This document shows positions 25,723-35,271 of a DNA stretch of 64,000 nucleotides, in pieces. Origin of the DNA: Streptomyces sp. cf386 (GTDB lineage Bacteria; Actinomycetota; Actinomycetes; Streptomycetales; Streptomycetaceae); assembly GCF_900103585.1 (NCBI RefSeq), contig NZ_FNHV01000004.1, positions 1 to 64,000 of the forward strand, given 5' to 3'. The stretch's first letter is position 1. Every line of letters starts with the position of its first letter. The position numbers and the translations under genes were made by a program. A model generated the notes under the pieces. The model made no database searches. It saw only the letters and a program-made list of their open reading frames with translations, and was not told the origin of the DNA.

Positions 25723-26556
25723 TCAGCGCAGTCCGGCGAAGAGATCGTTCTCGGGTACGGCCGCGCCGGTGGCGTCCTGGACACGTACGAAGGTCTCCAT
25801 GCCCATCAACTCGCCGAACCTCTCCTTGCCCATCTTGAGGAAGAAGATGTTCTCGCCCTGACTGGCGTGCGCGGCCAGTGCGTCGAACTTCTGGCCGCTG
25901 AACGCGGTTGTGTCCACCCACGTGGTGATCTCATCGTCGGGGAGGCCGATCTCGGCCATCGCGGCGGCCTCGGCAGGATCCGGCTCCGGCATGTCCGGAT
26001 GAAACTCGCGCATGATCTCCCCGAACCGCTGCATCCCTGAGCGGGGCATCGTCGTCCAGTACACCTTCGGTGTCAGCGCGGTCATCTCCAGTGCCGCCAT
26101 CGTGATGCGGTGGGCCTGGATGTGATCGGGGTGGCCGTAGAAGCCGTTCTCGTCGTAGGTGACGACCACATCGGGTCGGTAGTGCCGCATGAGTTCCGCG
26201 AGTCGGGCCGCGCCTTCCTCCACGGGGGTCCGCCAGAAGGATCCGGGGGCGTCGTTGTTCGGCCAGCCCATCATCCCGGAGTCGGCATACTCCAGCATCT
26301 CCAGATCGCTGACCTTAAGGACGTCACAGCTCGCCTCAAGTTCTTGACGGCGCATCAGGGCGACGGCCGCCGGATCGTGCCCGGGATCGCCTGGCTTGAC
26401 ACCCCCCGGTCCGTCACCGCAACCGCCGTCGGTACACGTCACGAGAACCGTGCGGATGCCTTCCGCCGCGTACCGCGCGAGGACCCCTCCGGTTCCGGTG
26501 GCCTCGTCGTCGGGGTGGGCGTGCACTGCCATGAGCGTCAAAGGCCGGTCAGTCAT
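25723..26556 (-). CDS. PIG-L/LmbE-family N-acetylglucosamine-type deacetylase
   Basis: 277 aa from the ATG after GGAGGAC; the longer in-frame extension has no support. The metal-binding motif AHPDDE is at residues 13-18 (VHAHPDDEATGTGG), and the second histidine motif is YGHPDH in DENGFYGHPDHIQAHRI. The overall length and the TCTDGGCGDGPGG loop match zinc-dependent GlcNAc deacetylases and mycothiol S-conjugate amidase relatives. It acts in the cytoplasm on a GlcNAc-containing small molecule, substrate unknown. It appears intact although it is surrounded by pseudogenes. Confidence 0.85.
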   Translation of the reverse strand: MTDRPLTLMAVHAHPDDEATGTGGVLARYAAEGIRTVLVTCTDGGCGDGPGGVKPGDPGHDPAAVALMRRQELEASCDVLKVSDLEMLEYADSGMMGWPNNDAPGSFWRTPVEEGAARLAELMRHYRPDVVVTYDENGFYGHPDHIQAHRITMAALEMTALTPKVYWTTMPRSGMQRFGEIMREFHPDMPEPDPAEAAAMAEIGLPDDEITTWVDTTAFSGQKFDALAAHASQGENIFFLKMGKERFGELMGMETFVRVQDATGAAVPENDLFAGLR

Positions 26557-27712
26557 CAAGCAGTCCTCCTGCAGAAATACGTCTTGGTCCGAGTGCGCCG
26601 CGGGCATCCCGCGACCTTGGGGCCCGGATCCTGCCGGGGCGGACGACCTTGCGATCTCCGTGTTCCCCGCCGTACGGCGCCGGTCCCTTGATCGATGCAA
26701 CCGCGCCGGCCGGACCAACTGTTCCCGGCGCGGCCGCTTGGCCTTCCAGGCGTCGGCGTTTCAACGCCAGCGAGGTGCAGGCGCGACCTGCTTGTCTCAG
26801 CGCCACGTCGGATTTCGAGAGAGTCTGTCGCCAAGCGGTGAGAACGCACTCTTCCTCAGGAGAGCGATGTCGCTGAGTTTGGGAAGCACCTCGGTGCTTC
26901 CTTCGGGACCATGGTTGTGCTCTGCACGATGAAGGGCCCGAGTGTTGCCGAAGTCCAAGGTCGATCTGTACGCGGGGATCCGTCGTGACGCCATGACCAC
27001 CTCATCACCGGCCTGGCCACGGCACTGAGCACCGGCATCGCCTCGCTACTCGCTGCCGTCTGGGTCTTGCTGCCGCCCGACAAACGTCCTCTGCCATCCG
27101 TCGCCTACGACCAACTCCCGCGGCCCCGCAGGCCCCGAGCTGTCGAAGACCGCCGAACGCGAGCCGATGTCCCATCTCCGCTCGGCTTCCTGGCCGAACT
27201 CCTCCTGTCCGAGTGCCTGGCGCGTGGGTGTCGCGGCTCTCTGGAGGGCTGCAAACCGCACCCCCGCCGATCGGCGGGGGATGGGCCTGCCATGTGGCTG
27301 GACTTTTGCATCGTGAGTAGTGCTTGGTGCTCTGTGAATAGCAGGTAAGACGCAGGTCATAGGGGTGGGGTCAGTTGTGGGGTCAGTTGGGGGGTGTCCC
27401 CACCCGTTGTGTCTCAAGCAGGACAGGCCTCCCCCGATCGGGCCTACTGGAGTGAGAGGTGTCGGCTGCGACCCGAACCTCGGGTTGATCTTGATCGCAT
27501 TCTTTGAATGCGCAGCCCGACCCAGTGATCCGATGCGGCCGGCGGTTGGGGCCGCACTGAGGTGAACGACTCATGCGTTCGTGGATTTGTTACCGGATCA
27601 CGGCTCATGACTCTGTGGCCTGTGCGTGGCCCGGGTCGGCTGCGCATATGTGTCAGGGTCGCCAGATTGCCGCCGTGACGGGCACCGGTCGGAACGGCTG
27701 GGAGGAACTGCC
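26557..27712. other. Long intergenic stretch with IS21 fragment and hairpins
   Basis: About 1.15 kb without an intact gene. Visible items are a 9-bp stem hairpin at 26882-26901, a 17-codon IS21-type fragment at 26942-26992, and a following frame HDHLITGLATALSTGIASLL that looks like the last membrane helix of a transporter. There is also a perfect 20-bp palindrome of C5GCCGA type at 27261-27280 and a short GGGGTCAGTTG doublet near 27370. The lower GC in parts fits old inserted DNA. Confidence 0.5.
26942..26992 (+). mobile_element. IS21-type transposase N-terminal fragment
   Basis: The frame GTG-TTG-CCG gives VLPKSKVDLYAGIRRDA, matching the start of Streptomyces IS21-family IstA proteins (PKSRVELFAAIRRDAR). 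It stops being similar after 17 codons, where a membrane-helix-like frame takes over. It is a scar of a past insertion or recombination. Confidence 0.5.
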
Positions 27713-30631
27713 GTGACCTGCAACTCCCCTGACGGAGGTCCCGGGATCTGCCCGGACGATGCAGTCGCCGTCGAGCACCCTGCTGCCACGGGCAACGCTG
27801 GGGCCCGTACCGAGGCGGCGCTGGCGGCGGTGCTGGCCGAGGTCCTGCACACCGAGCGCGTGCCGGTGGACGGTCACTTCTTTGCCGATCTCGGCGCCGA
27901 CTCCCTGGTCATGGCGCACTTCTGCGCCCGCCTCCGCAAACGCGACGACCTTCCCACCGCGTCCATGAAGGACATCTATCAGCACTCCAACATCCGTGAC
28001 CTGGCGGCCGCACTCAACGGCACCCACCTGGCCCCCGCCCGCGCCGACGCACCATCCGGCACAGCGGTGCAGGCGCCGGCCAAGTCATCGAGCGACATGG
28101 AAGCGCCACTGGCCAAGGTGCTGGCCGAGGTCCTGCACACCGAGCGCGTGCCGGTGGACGGTCACTTCTTTGCCGATCTCGGCGCCGACTCCCTGGTCAT
28201 GGCGCACTTCTGCGCCCGCCTCCGCAAACGCGACGACCTTCCCACCGCGTCCATGAAGGACGTGTACCGTCACTCCACGATCCGTGACCTGGCGGCCGCC
28301 CTCTTGCAGACCGACACATCTCCCGCTCCCGTCACGGCTGGTTCTGCGGAACCCGTGCAGAACGTCGAACCGATCGACACCCATTCCGGTCGGCCGTCCG
28401 GTACATGGCAGTACGTGCTGTGCGGCGCGGCCCAGTTGTTGACCTATGGCAGCATGTCGTGCCTGGGCGGCCTTGCTTTCGTCCGGGGCTATGCGTGGAT
28501 CGTCGCCGGTTCCGGCACGGTGGACGTCTACCAGCGGGCGGTCCTGTTCGGGGCGGCGGCCTTCCTGGTCATGTGTGCCTTCCCGATCGCGGCCAAGTGG
28601 CTGCTCATCGGCCGCTTCACTCCACGCGGGATCCCGGTGTGGAGTTTCGGCTACCTGCGCTTCTGGTGGGTCAAGACCCTCATCCGGTCCAGCCCGGTCC
28701 GGCTCTTCATCGGCTCACCCGTGTACGCGATGTACCTGAAAGCACTGGGCGCGCACATCGGCAAAGGCGTCACGATCCTCACTCGTAACGTTCCGGTCTG
28801 CACCGACCTGATTTCCATCGGTGACGGTACGGTCGTCCGCAAGGACGTGTTCTTCTCCGGCTATCGCGCGTACGACGGCTGGATCGAGACAGGGCCGGTG
28901 ACCCTCGGTGCTGATGTGACCATCGGTGAGCAGTCGGTCGTCGACATACATGTGTCGATGGGTGACGGCGCCCAGCTGGGCCACGCCTCTTCCCTGCACC
29001 CGGGACAGACCGTGCCGGCCGGCCAGGCGTGGCACGGCACGCCCGCGCAGCCAACCGACACCGACTTCCGGACTGTCGGCCCGGGGGCCTGCGGCACCCT
29101 GCGCAGGGCGCTCTACGGTTCGTGGCAGCTCGTCGGCGTGCTTCTGCTGTATCTGCCGCTGACCGTGGCGGGCGTGAGCATCGTGGTGTCCGCGGTGCCA
29201 CAGCTCAACGCTGTGGCGACCATCGGATTGGCGGCCTTCGGCAGCTCGGCGTTCTACCTGGAGGCACTTGTCGCTTCCCTGATCGCCTTCTTCGGCGGCC
29301 TGCTGATCGGCCTGCTGGCGATCAGGACACTGCCGCGCCTGCTCAATCTCGTGCTCAAGCCGGGCAGGACCTACTCGCTGTACGGCTTCCACTACGGCGT
29401 TCAGCGCATGGTCACACGCATCACCAACATCAGGTTCTTTACCACCCTGTTCGGGGACAGCTCAGCGATCGTCCACTATCTGCGGTCCATCGGATACGAC
29501 CTGTGCCGCGTCGAACAGACGGGGTCGAACTTCGGCTCGCTGGTCAAGCACGACATCCCGTACCTGACTCAGGTCGGCAGCGGAACGATGATCGCCGACG
29601 GCCTGTCGGTCATCAACACCGAGTACTCGGCCACCTTCTTCCGCGTCAGCCGAACCACGATCGGGCCACGCAACTTCCTGGGCAACAACATCGTCTATCT
29701 CCCACGAGGCCGGACCGGCGACAACTGCCTGCTCGCGACCAAGGCCATGGTCCCCGTCGACGGACCCGTCCGCGAAGGTGTCGGCCTGCTCGGCTCTCCC
29801 AGCTTCGAGATACCCCGCACCGTGATGCGCGACCGGCAGTTCGACGACCTGGCCACCGGCGACGAACTGCGCCGCCGCCTGGCCGCCAAGAACAAGCACA
29901 ACGCGCTCACCGCGATCCTGTTCCTGCTGGTGCGCTGGGTGCACTTCTTCGGGCTCAGTGTCATCGCCATGGCCGCCGTCGACCTCTATCTCACTGTCGG
30001 CGCGGGAGTGTTCGCCCTGGCCGGCCTGCTCACACTCGCGTTCACCGTCTGCTACTTCGCGCTGGTCGAACGGATCGTCACGGCAATCCACCCTCTGAAA
30101 CCGCTGTACTGCTCGATCTACGACCTCTCCTTCTGGCGGCACGAACGCTACTGGAAGCTGTCCTCCCACCGATTCGAACAGATCTTCAACGGTACGCCGT
30201 TCAAGACCATGGTCTGGCGCCTGCTGGGGGTCAGAATCGGAGGCCGGGTCTTCGACGACGGCTGCGCGCTGCCCGAGCGGACCCTCGTCACCATCGGGCA
30301 CGGCAGCACCCTCAACGCCGCCACTGTCATCCAGTGCCACTCGCAGGAGGACGGCGCCTTCAAGTCCGACCGCATCACTCTGGGTGCGAACGTGACCGTC
30401 GGCGTCGGCGCCCTCGTCCACTACGGCACCACGGTCGGCGACAACGCAGAACTCACCGCTGACGCCTTCCTGATGAAGGGCGAGGAAGTGCCCCCTCGGG
30501 AGCAGTGGGGCGGGAACCCCTCGCGGGAGACGGGTGTCGTATCTGCACGGCGGAGCGATCGGCAACTGACTGATGGGGGGAGCGGAGCCAAGGAGTCTGT
30601 CCGAGTTCCATCCCGCCATGCGGTGACCTGA
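27713..30631 (+). CDS. Pls/PosA-like synthetase with two carrier domains and no adenylation domain
   Basis: 972 aa from a GTG after GGGAGGAACT; an upstream ATG at 27626 has no ribosome-binding site. Two 4'-phosphopantetheine carrier domains lie at about residues 35-105 and 130-200, with attachment serines S64 and S160 in DLGADSLVMAHF. Next follow pairs of membrane helices alternating with three soluble parts. The first soluble part has hexapeptide-like repeats (ISIGDGTVVRKDVFF, VTLGADVTIGEQSVV), and the last ends TLNAATVIQC...ITLGANVTVGVGALV. This matches the epsilon-poly-lysine synthetase (Pls) layout of carrier, six helices and three tandem C-like domains, but the adenylation domain that should precede the carrier is absent. 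An amino acid would have to be loaded by a separate adenylating enzyme, which is not in this window. Confidence 0.82.
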   Translation: MTCNSPDGGPGICPDDAVAVEHPAATGNAGARTEAALAAVLAEVLHTERVPVDGHFFADLGADSLVMAHFCARLRKRDDLPTASMKDIYQHSNIRDLAAALNGTHLAPARADAPSGTAVQAPAKSSSDMEAPLAKVLAEVLHTERVPVDGHFFADLGADSLVMAHFCARLRKRDDLPTASMKDVYRHSTIRDLAAALLQTDTSPAPVTAGSAEPVQNVEPIDTHSGRPSGTWQYVLCGAAQLLTYGSMSCLGGLAFVRGYAWIVAGSGTVDVYQRAVLFGAAAFLVMCAFPIAAKWLLIGRFTPRGIPVWSFGYLRFWWVKTLIRSSPVRLFIGSPVYAMYLKALGAHIGKGVTILTRNVPVCTDLISIGDGTVVRKDVFFSGYRAYDGWIETGPVTLGADVTIGEQSVVDIHVSMGDGAQLGHASSLHPGQTVPAGQAWHGTPAQPTDTDFRTVGPGACGTLRRALYGSWQLVGVLLLYLPLTVAGVSIVVSAVPQLNAVATIGLAAFGSSAFYLEALVASLIAFFGGLLIGLLAIRTLPRLLNLVLKPGRTYSLYGFHYGVQRMVTRITNIRFFTTLFGDSSAIVHYLRSIGYDLCRVEQTGSNFGSLVKHDIPYLTQVGSGTMIADGLSVINTEYSATFFRVSRTTIGPRNFLGNNIVYLPRGRTGDNCLLATKAMVPVDGPVREGVGLLGSPSFEIPRTVMRDRQFDDLATGDELRRRLAAKNKHNALTAILFLLVRWVHFFGLSVIAMAAVDLYLTVGAGVFALAGLLTLAFTVCYFALVERIVTAIHPLKPLYCSIYDLSFWRHERYWKLSSHRFEQIFNGTPFKTMVWRLLGVRIGGRVFDDGCALPERTLVTIGHGSTLNAATVIQCHSQEDGAFKSDRITLGANVTVGVGALVHYGTTVGDNAELTADAFLMKGEEVPPREQWGGNPSRETGVVSARRSDRQLTDGGSGAKESVRVPSRHAVT
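27829..28261 (+). repeat. 145-bp perfect direct repeat inside the carrier-domain region
   Basis: Bases 27829-27973 are identical to 28117-28261 (offset 288 bp, 96 codons). The repeat covers most of each carrier domain including the attachment serine. Outside it the two domains diverge quickly. Complete identity, including silent positions, points to recent duplication or ongoing gene conversion. Confidence 0.95.
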
Positions 30632-30726
30632 ACTGCCCGCAACTCCTCGGCGGGCGCTTGTACTTCACCCTGCCGATGGGCGGCGAGACGCGTGGGCGCG
30701 TAGAGAGCCACCCTCCACAACCCGCG

Positions 30727-30765
30727 AAACGGATGGGCACAGCACCTCGCTGTGCCCATCCGTTT
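30727..30765. terminator. Bidirectional terminator between Pls-like gene and corA
   Basis: Perfect 17-bp stem (30727-30743 with 30749-30765) and a 5-nt loop ACCTC. The stem begins with A3 and ends with T4, so it can act as an intrinsic terminator on both strands. The two flanking genes are convergent. Confidence 0.9.
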
Positions 30766-30832
30766 TGGTGTTTCAGCCCCGAACGGAGCGCAGCTGCACA
30801 CGCTCAGGGCGGCAGCCCTCCAGGACGCTTAC

Positions 30833-31993
30833 TCAGAGCCAATCTCGTCGCTTGAAAATGACGTACAAACTGGTACAAACAACCGCCATCAGGGCGATCG
30901 CAAAGGGGTATCCGAACACCCAGTGCAACTCCGGCATGTGCTCGAAGTTCATCCCGTAGATCGTCCCGACCAGCGTCGGAGCGAACAGAATCGCCGCCCA
31001 TGACGAGATCCGTTTGATCTCCTCGTTCTGCTCGAACCCCGCCTCCGCCAGCGCCCGCATCTCCGCGTTCTGCTGCTGCGTGACCAGCGTCGCGTTGACC
31101 GTGAGGATCTCGGTGAGAGCCTGGCGGAAGCCGTCGACGCGCTCGCTGGTGTGGGTGACGTGGTCGGCCACGTCGCGGAGGTAGCGCTGGAGTTCCTCGT
31201 CCGTGCCGTATTTGGAGAAGCCGGCCATCAGGCCGTGCAGCATGCCGACCAGCGGGCGGGTGGCGCGCTGGAATTCGACCATTTCCCGGGAGAGTTCGTA
31301 GATACGGCGGGAGACCTCGGGGTCGCCGCGGAAGACCTCGGTCTCGATCTCGTCGATGTCGATCTGGACGCCTGACACCACCGGTTCGTAGCCGTCGACC
31401 ACCGCGTCCAGTATCGCGTAGAGCACCGCTTCCGGGCCGAGCTTGAGCAGCTCCGGCGTCTCCTCCATGCGTCGGCGCACCGCCGACAGATCGGGGGCCG
31501 CGCCATGGCGGACCGTGATCACGAAGTCGGGGCCGACGAACACGTGCAGTTCACCGAAGTCGACCTCCTCGGGTGCGTCCAGGTAGCGGGCCGCTCGCAG
31601 GACCACGAAGAGCGTGTCGCCGTAGCGCTCCAGCTTGGGTCGCTGGTGTGCCTCCATCGCGTCCTCGACCGAGAGGGGATGCAGGTCGAACTCCGCGGCC
31701 AGGGAGAGAAGCTCCGCCTCCGTGGGGCGGGCCAGCCCGATCCACGCCATGCCGGACGGCTGGTCGCGCAGCTCGCGGTAGGTCTCGGCGAGGGTGGCGG
31801 GCGACGACACACGCACGCCGTCCCGGTACAGCGCCGCCTGCACGACGCTCGGCACTTCGGGGGAGTCGGGAGCGGTGGAATCCTCCGAAGGCGCCTGCTC
31901 CGGTGGCTTCGGTGGCTGCGGCGGGGTGGCGGCTCTGCGCCAGACGGACTTCATGGGGTTCTTCGAGGCGGGGCGTGTGCGTCGCTCGGACAT
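30833..31993 (-). CDS. corA: CorA-family magnesium/cobalt transporter
   Basis: 386 aa from the ATG after GGGAGGC; the extended frame further upstream lacks support. The C-terminus holds two transmembrane helices with the selectivity motif YGMNFEHMPE between them and the basic tail FKRRDWL. The N-terminal cytoplasmic domain has the usual order: HPLSVEDAMEAHQRPKLERY, then FVGPDFVITVRHG, then a long helix ending QQQNAEMRALAEAGFEQNEE. The first about 60 residues are Pro-rich and probably disordered, which is typical for actinobacterial members. It forms pentameric channels in the cytoplasmic membrane. Confidence 0.93.
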   Translation of the reverse strand: MSERRTRPASKNPMKSVWRRAATPPQPPKPPEQAPSEDSTAPDSPEVPSVVQAALYRDGVRVSSPATLAETYRELRDQPSGMAWIGLARPTEAELLSLAAEFDLHPLSVEDAMEAHQRPKLERYGDTLFVVLRAARYLDAPEEVDFGELHVFVGPDFVITVRHGAAPDLSAVRRRMEETPELLKLGPEAVLYAILDAVVDGYEPVVSGVQIDIDEIETEVFRGDPEVSRRIYELSREMVEFQRATRPLVGMLHGLMAGFSKYGTDEELQRYLRDVADHVTHTSERVDGFRQALTEILTVNATLVTQQQNAEMRALAEAGFEQNEEIKRISSWAAILFAPTLVGTIYGMNFEHMPELHWVFGYPFAIALMAVVCTSLYVIFKRRDWL

Positions 31994-32178
31994 CTCGGCT
32001 GCCTCCCGGTCGAGACGACGAGTGTGTGTGCGTGGTCTCGGAGCAAGATGTGCTTGATCTCGGAGCAGGATATACGGGGCGAATGGCATGGGCGGGGCGA
32101 GGCGATCCCGGCTTCCGTGAGAGTTTCCGTGAGGGTTGCGGACAGAAGGTGTCCGCAAGCCTCGCTAGCGTGCCCGGT

Positions 32179-33300
32179 ATGACGAAGCGCAGCGCCAAGA
32201 AGACGACGGCCGCAGCGGGCCCCGTGCTCAGCACCCGCGCCCTCAATCGCGCCACCCTCGACCGGCAGCTCCTGCTGCGCCGCTCCCCGCTGTCCGCCCC
32301 GGCGGCCGTGGAGCATCTGGTCGGCCTCCAGGCCCAGGAGGTCAAGCCGCCGTACTACGCGCTCGCCGCGCGCCTGGACGGCTTCAGGCCCGAGGAGCTG
32401 TCCGGGCTGCTGGCCGACCGCGCTGCCGTGCGCATCGTCACCATGCGCTCGACGATCCACCTGCACACCGCCGACGACAGTCTCACCCTGCGCCCGCTGG
32501 TGCAGCCCGCCCGGGACCGCGAGATCAACTACTTCCGCGAGGGCCTCGTCGGCGTCGATCTGGACCGGCTCGCCGTACTCGCCCGCGACCTCGTCGAGGC
32601 CGAGCCGCGCACGATGAAGCAGCTCCGTGAGGCCCTCGGCGGTGAGTGGCCGGACGCCGACCCGCAGTCCCTGGCCGTCGCCGCCCGCTGCAAGCTCCCC
32701 CTCGTCCAGGTCACCCCGCGCGGAATGTGGGGCCGCAGCGCCCAGGTCTCCCTCACCACCGCCGAGCACTGGCTGGGCCGCCCCGCCGAGCCGGCCGCTT
32801 CCGCCGACGCCACGGTCCTGCGCTATCTGGCCGCCTTCGGGCCCGCCTCGGTGAAGGACATGCAGACCTGGTCCGGGCTGACCCGGATGCGCGACGCCTT
32901 CGAGCGGCTCCGCCCCGAGCTCGTCACCTTCCGGGACGGCAACGGCGTCGAACTCTTCGACCTCCCCGACGCCCCGCGCCCGGACCCGGAGACCCCGGCG
33001 CCGCCCCGCTTCCTGCCCGAGTTCGACAACCTTCTGCTCTCCCATGCCGACCGCACCCGGGTGATCCCGCCCGCGAACCACGGCCGCACCTGGCAGGCGA
33101 ACACCGTCTACTGCCCGCTCCTGGTAGACGGCTTCCTCGCGGGAGTGTGGCGGATCCTCGGCGAGGACCTCGTCATCGAGGAGTTCACGAAGCTCACCCA
33201 GGCCCAGCGCGGGGAGGTGACCGAGGAGGCGGAGCGCGTGCTGAAGGTCATGCACCCGGAGACGCCGTACGACATCCGGTTCGGGACCGTCATCCCCTAG
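32179..33300 (+). CDS. AlkZ/YcaQ-like winged-helix DNA glycosylase family protein
   Basis: 373 aa. The start matches the family: LSTRALNRATLDRQLLLRRS then VEHLVGLQAQEVKPPYYALA. This includes the QxQ motif (LQAQ) that in AlkZ-type glycosylases carries the catalytic glutamines. TMRSTIHLHTADD follows, and the C-terminal half has PRFLPEFDNLLLSHADRTRV and winged-helix units. Streptomyces AlkZ unhooks interstrand crosslinks made by azinomycin. The paralogous group to which this gene may belong repairs other alkyl adducts, so the lesion is uncertain. It is divergent from corA. Confidence 0.82.
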   Translation: MTKRSAKKTTAAAGPVLSTRALNRATLDRQLLLRRSPLSAPAAVEHLVGLQAQEVKPPYYALAARLDGFRPEELSGLLADRAAVRIVTMRSTIHLHTADDSLTLRPLVQPARDREINYFREGLVGVDLDRLAVLARDLVEAEPRTMKQLREALGGEWPDADPQSLAVAARCKLPLVQVTPRGMWGRSAQVSLTTAEHWLGRPAEPAASADATVLRYLAAFGPASVKDMQTWSGLTRMRDAFERLRPELVTFRDGNGVELFDLPDAPRPDPETPAPPRFLPEFDNLLLSHADRTRVIPPANHGRTWQANTVYCPLLVDGFLAGVWRILGEDLVIEEFTKLTQAQRGEVTEEAERVLKVMHPETPYDIRFGTVIP

Positions 33301-33336
33301 GGTCTGCCGTCGGCACGCCCGGCCCCGCCCCCGTCG

Positions 33337-33984
33337 TCATTCCGCCCGCCCCGTCACCGCGACCGTCACCCCGAGCCCGATCATCGTGCACCCGCCCGCT
33401 CCGCCTATCAGCGACAGCCGGCGGTCGGAGCCGGCGAACCAGGTGCGGGCCGCCGACGCGGTCAGGCCCCACAGGGTGTCGGTGACCAGGCCGATGGTGA
33501 TCGGGACCAGGCCCAGCAGGAGCATCTGCAGGGCGACATGGCCCGCCGAGGGGTCCACGAACTGGGGGAGTACGGCGGCGAAGAACACCACGCCCTTGGG
33601 GTTGGTGACACCGACGAGGGCGCCGTCGAGGACCGTCCGCAGATCGCCGCGTGACGGTCCCGTCGGCTGAGCCTGTATCGCGGCCGCCTTCAGCTCCTTG
33701 CGGTGGCGGAACGCCTGCACGCCCAGGTAGACCAGATAGGCCGCGCCGGCCAGCTTCACCGTCAGATAGATCGCCACGGACCGCTCCACCAGGGAACCGA
33801 TGCCCACCGCGACGGCGATCACGAGCAGATACGAGCCGAGGACATTGCCGAGGGCGGTCGCCACGGCGGTGCGGCGGCCGTGTGCCAGGGCGCGGCCGAT
33901 GACGAACAGGACGCTCGGTCCCGGAATCACGATGACCAACAGCGACATCGCCGCGAAGGCCAGCAACCGGTCTGCGGACACCAT
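33337..33984 (-). CDS. LysE-family amino-acid/metabolite exporter
   Basis: 215 aa from the ATG 7 nt after GGAGGT; a second ATG two codons upstream overlaps that site and is less likely. Six hydrophobic helices are seen, with the family motif VIPGPSVLFVIGRALAHGRR near residue 20 and GALVGVTNPKGVVFFAAVLP in the middle. These proteins export amino acids such as lysine, homoserine or threonine. No neighbour indicates the substrate. Confidence 0.85.
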   Translation of the reverse strand: MVSADRLLAFAAMSLLVIVIPGPSVLFVIGRALAHGRRTAVATALGNVLGSYLLVIAVAVGIGSLVERSVAIYLTVKLAGAAYLVYLGVQAFRHRKELKAAAIQAQPTGPSRGDLRTVLDGALVGVTNPKGVVFFAAVLPQFVDPSAGHVALQMLLLGLVPITIGLVTDTLWGLTASAARTWFAGSDRRLSLIGGAGGCTMIGLGVTVAVTGRAE

Positions 33985-34107
33985 GCCCATCACCTCCATC
34001 CGGCACCCATTCAAACAGGACCCACCGACAACGGGCATGGATACGGACATGTATGCGGGTTTACGAGGCGATCGGACATACGGGTATACGGGGCGTCGGA
34101 CATGGAT

Positions 34108-34150
34108 AGGGGGCGTTGCGGGCCGCTCGTGGAGGCCCGCAACGCCCCCT
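34108..34150 (-). terminator. Terminator behind the trypsin gene
   Basis: Perfect 17-bp stem (34108-34124 with 34134-34150), GC-rich, with a 9-nt loop. It lies 51 bp after the stop codon of the minus-strand trypsin gene. Confidence 0.85.
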
Positions 34151-34200
34151 GGTCTTTCACCTGAGGTGTGCTCAGGAGACCTTCTGGGCGCCGTTCCCGG

Positions 34201-34989
34201 CTACGACTCGACCTGTTCGGTCACCTCGTCCGAGAAGGTGGTCAGCCGGGTGTAGACACCCGGGTAACCGGCCTGGGCGCAGCCCTCACCCCAGGAAACT
34301 ATCCCTGCCAGGACGCCCCCGATGAGCAGGGGACCGCCGCTGTCGCCCTGGCAGGTGTCAACGCCGCCGGAGGAGTATCCGGCGCAGATCATGTCGGACT
34401 GGATGAAGTCCGAACCGTACGAGCTGCCGCAGCTGGAGTCGGAGACGGTCGGCACGGTCGCCGTCCGCAGCTGGTTGGAGGAGCTGCCGCCCGAGGAGGT
34501 GGTGCCCCAGCCCACGATGCGCGCGGTGGTGCCGGCCGCGTACACACCGGTGTCCGAGGAGTCGACGTAGGAGGCCGTCGTGTACGGCATCGAGGTCGAG
34601 AGGGTCAGCACGGCCACGTCGTTGCCGTTGGTGGCGTCCGTGTAGTCCGGGTGGATCCAGATGTCGCTGACCCGGCTGACCGTGCCGTTCGTGCCGTTGC
34701 GGTAGGTGCGGCCGCCGACGACCCGGACGCTGCTGGTGGTCTCGTCGACCATACAGTGCGCCGCGGTGACGACCTTGGTCGCGGAGACGAGCGTGCCACC
34801 GCAGAACTGGCTCTGCGAGGCGTCCGTGATCTGCATGACGTACGGGTATGCGGACGCCGTGGTCGTCGTGCCGCCCACGATGCGCGTGGACGCGGCCTCA
34901 GCGGTGGGGGCGCTGAGCAGGGCGGCCGCGGCGGCGGCCACGGTCGCCGTGACGACGGCGGTGTTTCTGGCACGGGTGAGCCCGAACAT
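34201..34989 (-). CDS. Secreted trypsin-like serine protease (SGT type)
   Basis: 262 aa from the ATG after GAGGAG. A signal peptide plus very short propeptide ends AEAASTR before the mature start IVGG, as in Streptomyces griseus trypsin. The catalytic triad is H78 (TAAHC), D124 (NDVAVL) and S217 (GDSGGP). D211, six residues before the Ser, gives trypsin specificity for Arg/Lys. It is about the size of known SGT precursors. It is exported by the Sec route and probably self-activated or activated by other trypsins. A good 17-bp terminator follows. Confidence 0.95.
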   Translation of the reverse strand: MFGLTRARNTAVVTATVAAAAAALLSAPTAEAASTRIVGGTTTTASAYPYVMQITDASQSQFCGGTLVSATKVVTAAHCMVDETTSSVRVVGGRTYRNGTNGTVSRVSDIWIHPDYTDATNGNDVAVLTLSTSMPYTTASYVDSSDTGVYAAGTTARIVGWGTTSSGGSSSNQLRTATVPTVSDSSCGSSYGSDFIQSDMICAGYSSGGVDTCQGDSGGPLLIGGVLAGIVSWGEGCAQAGYPGVYTRLTTFSDEVTEQVES

Positions 34990-35271
34990 GAGTCTCCTCA
35001 TTGGGGGTTGCCGGTGGGGGGTCGCGCGGGTGTGGGGGGTTGAGCACGAGGGCCGCGGGACCGGCCTCCGTGTGCCCGGCGAGCGGCACATCCACAAGGT
35101 AGGTCCCGGAAGTTCCCCTTCCCAATGAGGGAACCCCCTAAGGGAGTTGGGCAGGGAAAACCCTCGGTCGTGCCGGATAAACCCGCGCAGGCCGACAAGG
35201 ACGGGTGAACTCAGGTCGTACGGCGCCTCGAACGCGCGGCGCCTCGAACGAGCGCCGCCCGGCGCCCGGAC

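Noticed and set aside
27626..27712. Longer N-terminus for the Pls-like synthetase
   Set aside because: The extra 29 codons have no ribosome-binding site, and the GTG at 27713 has an excellent one.
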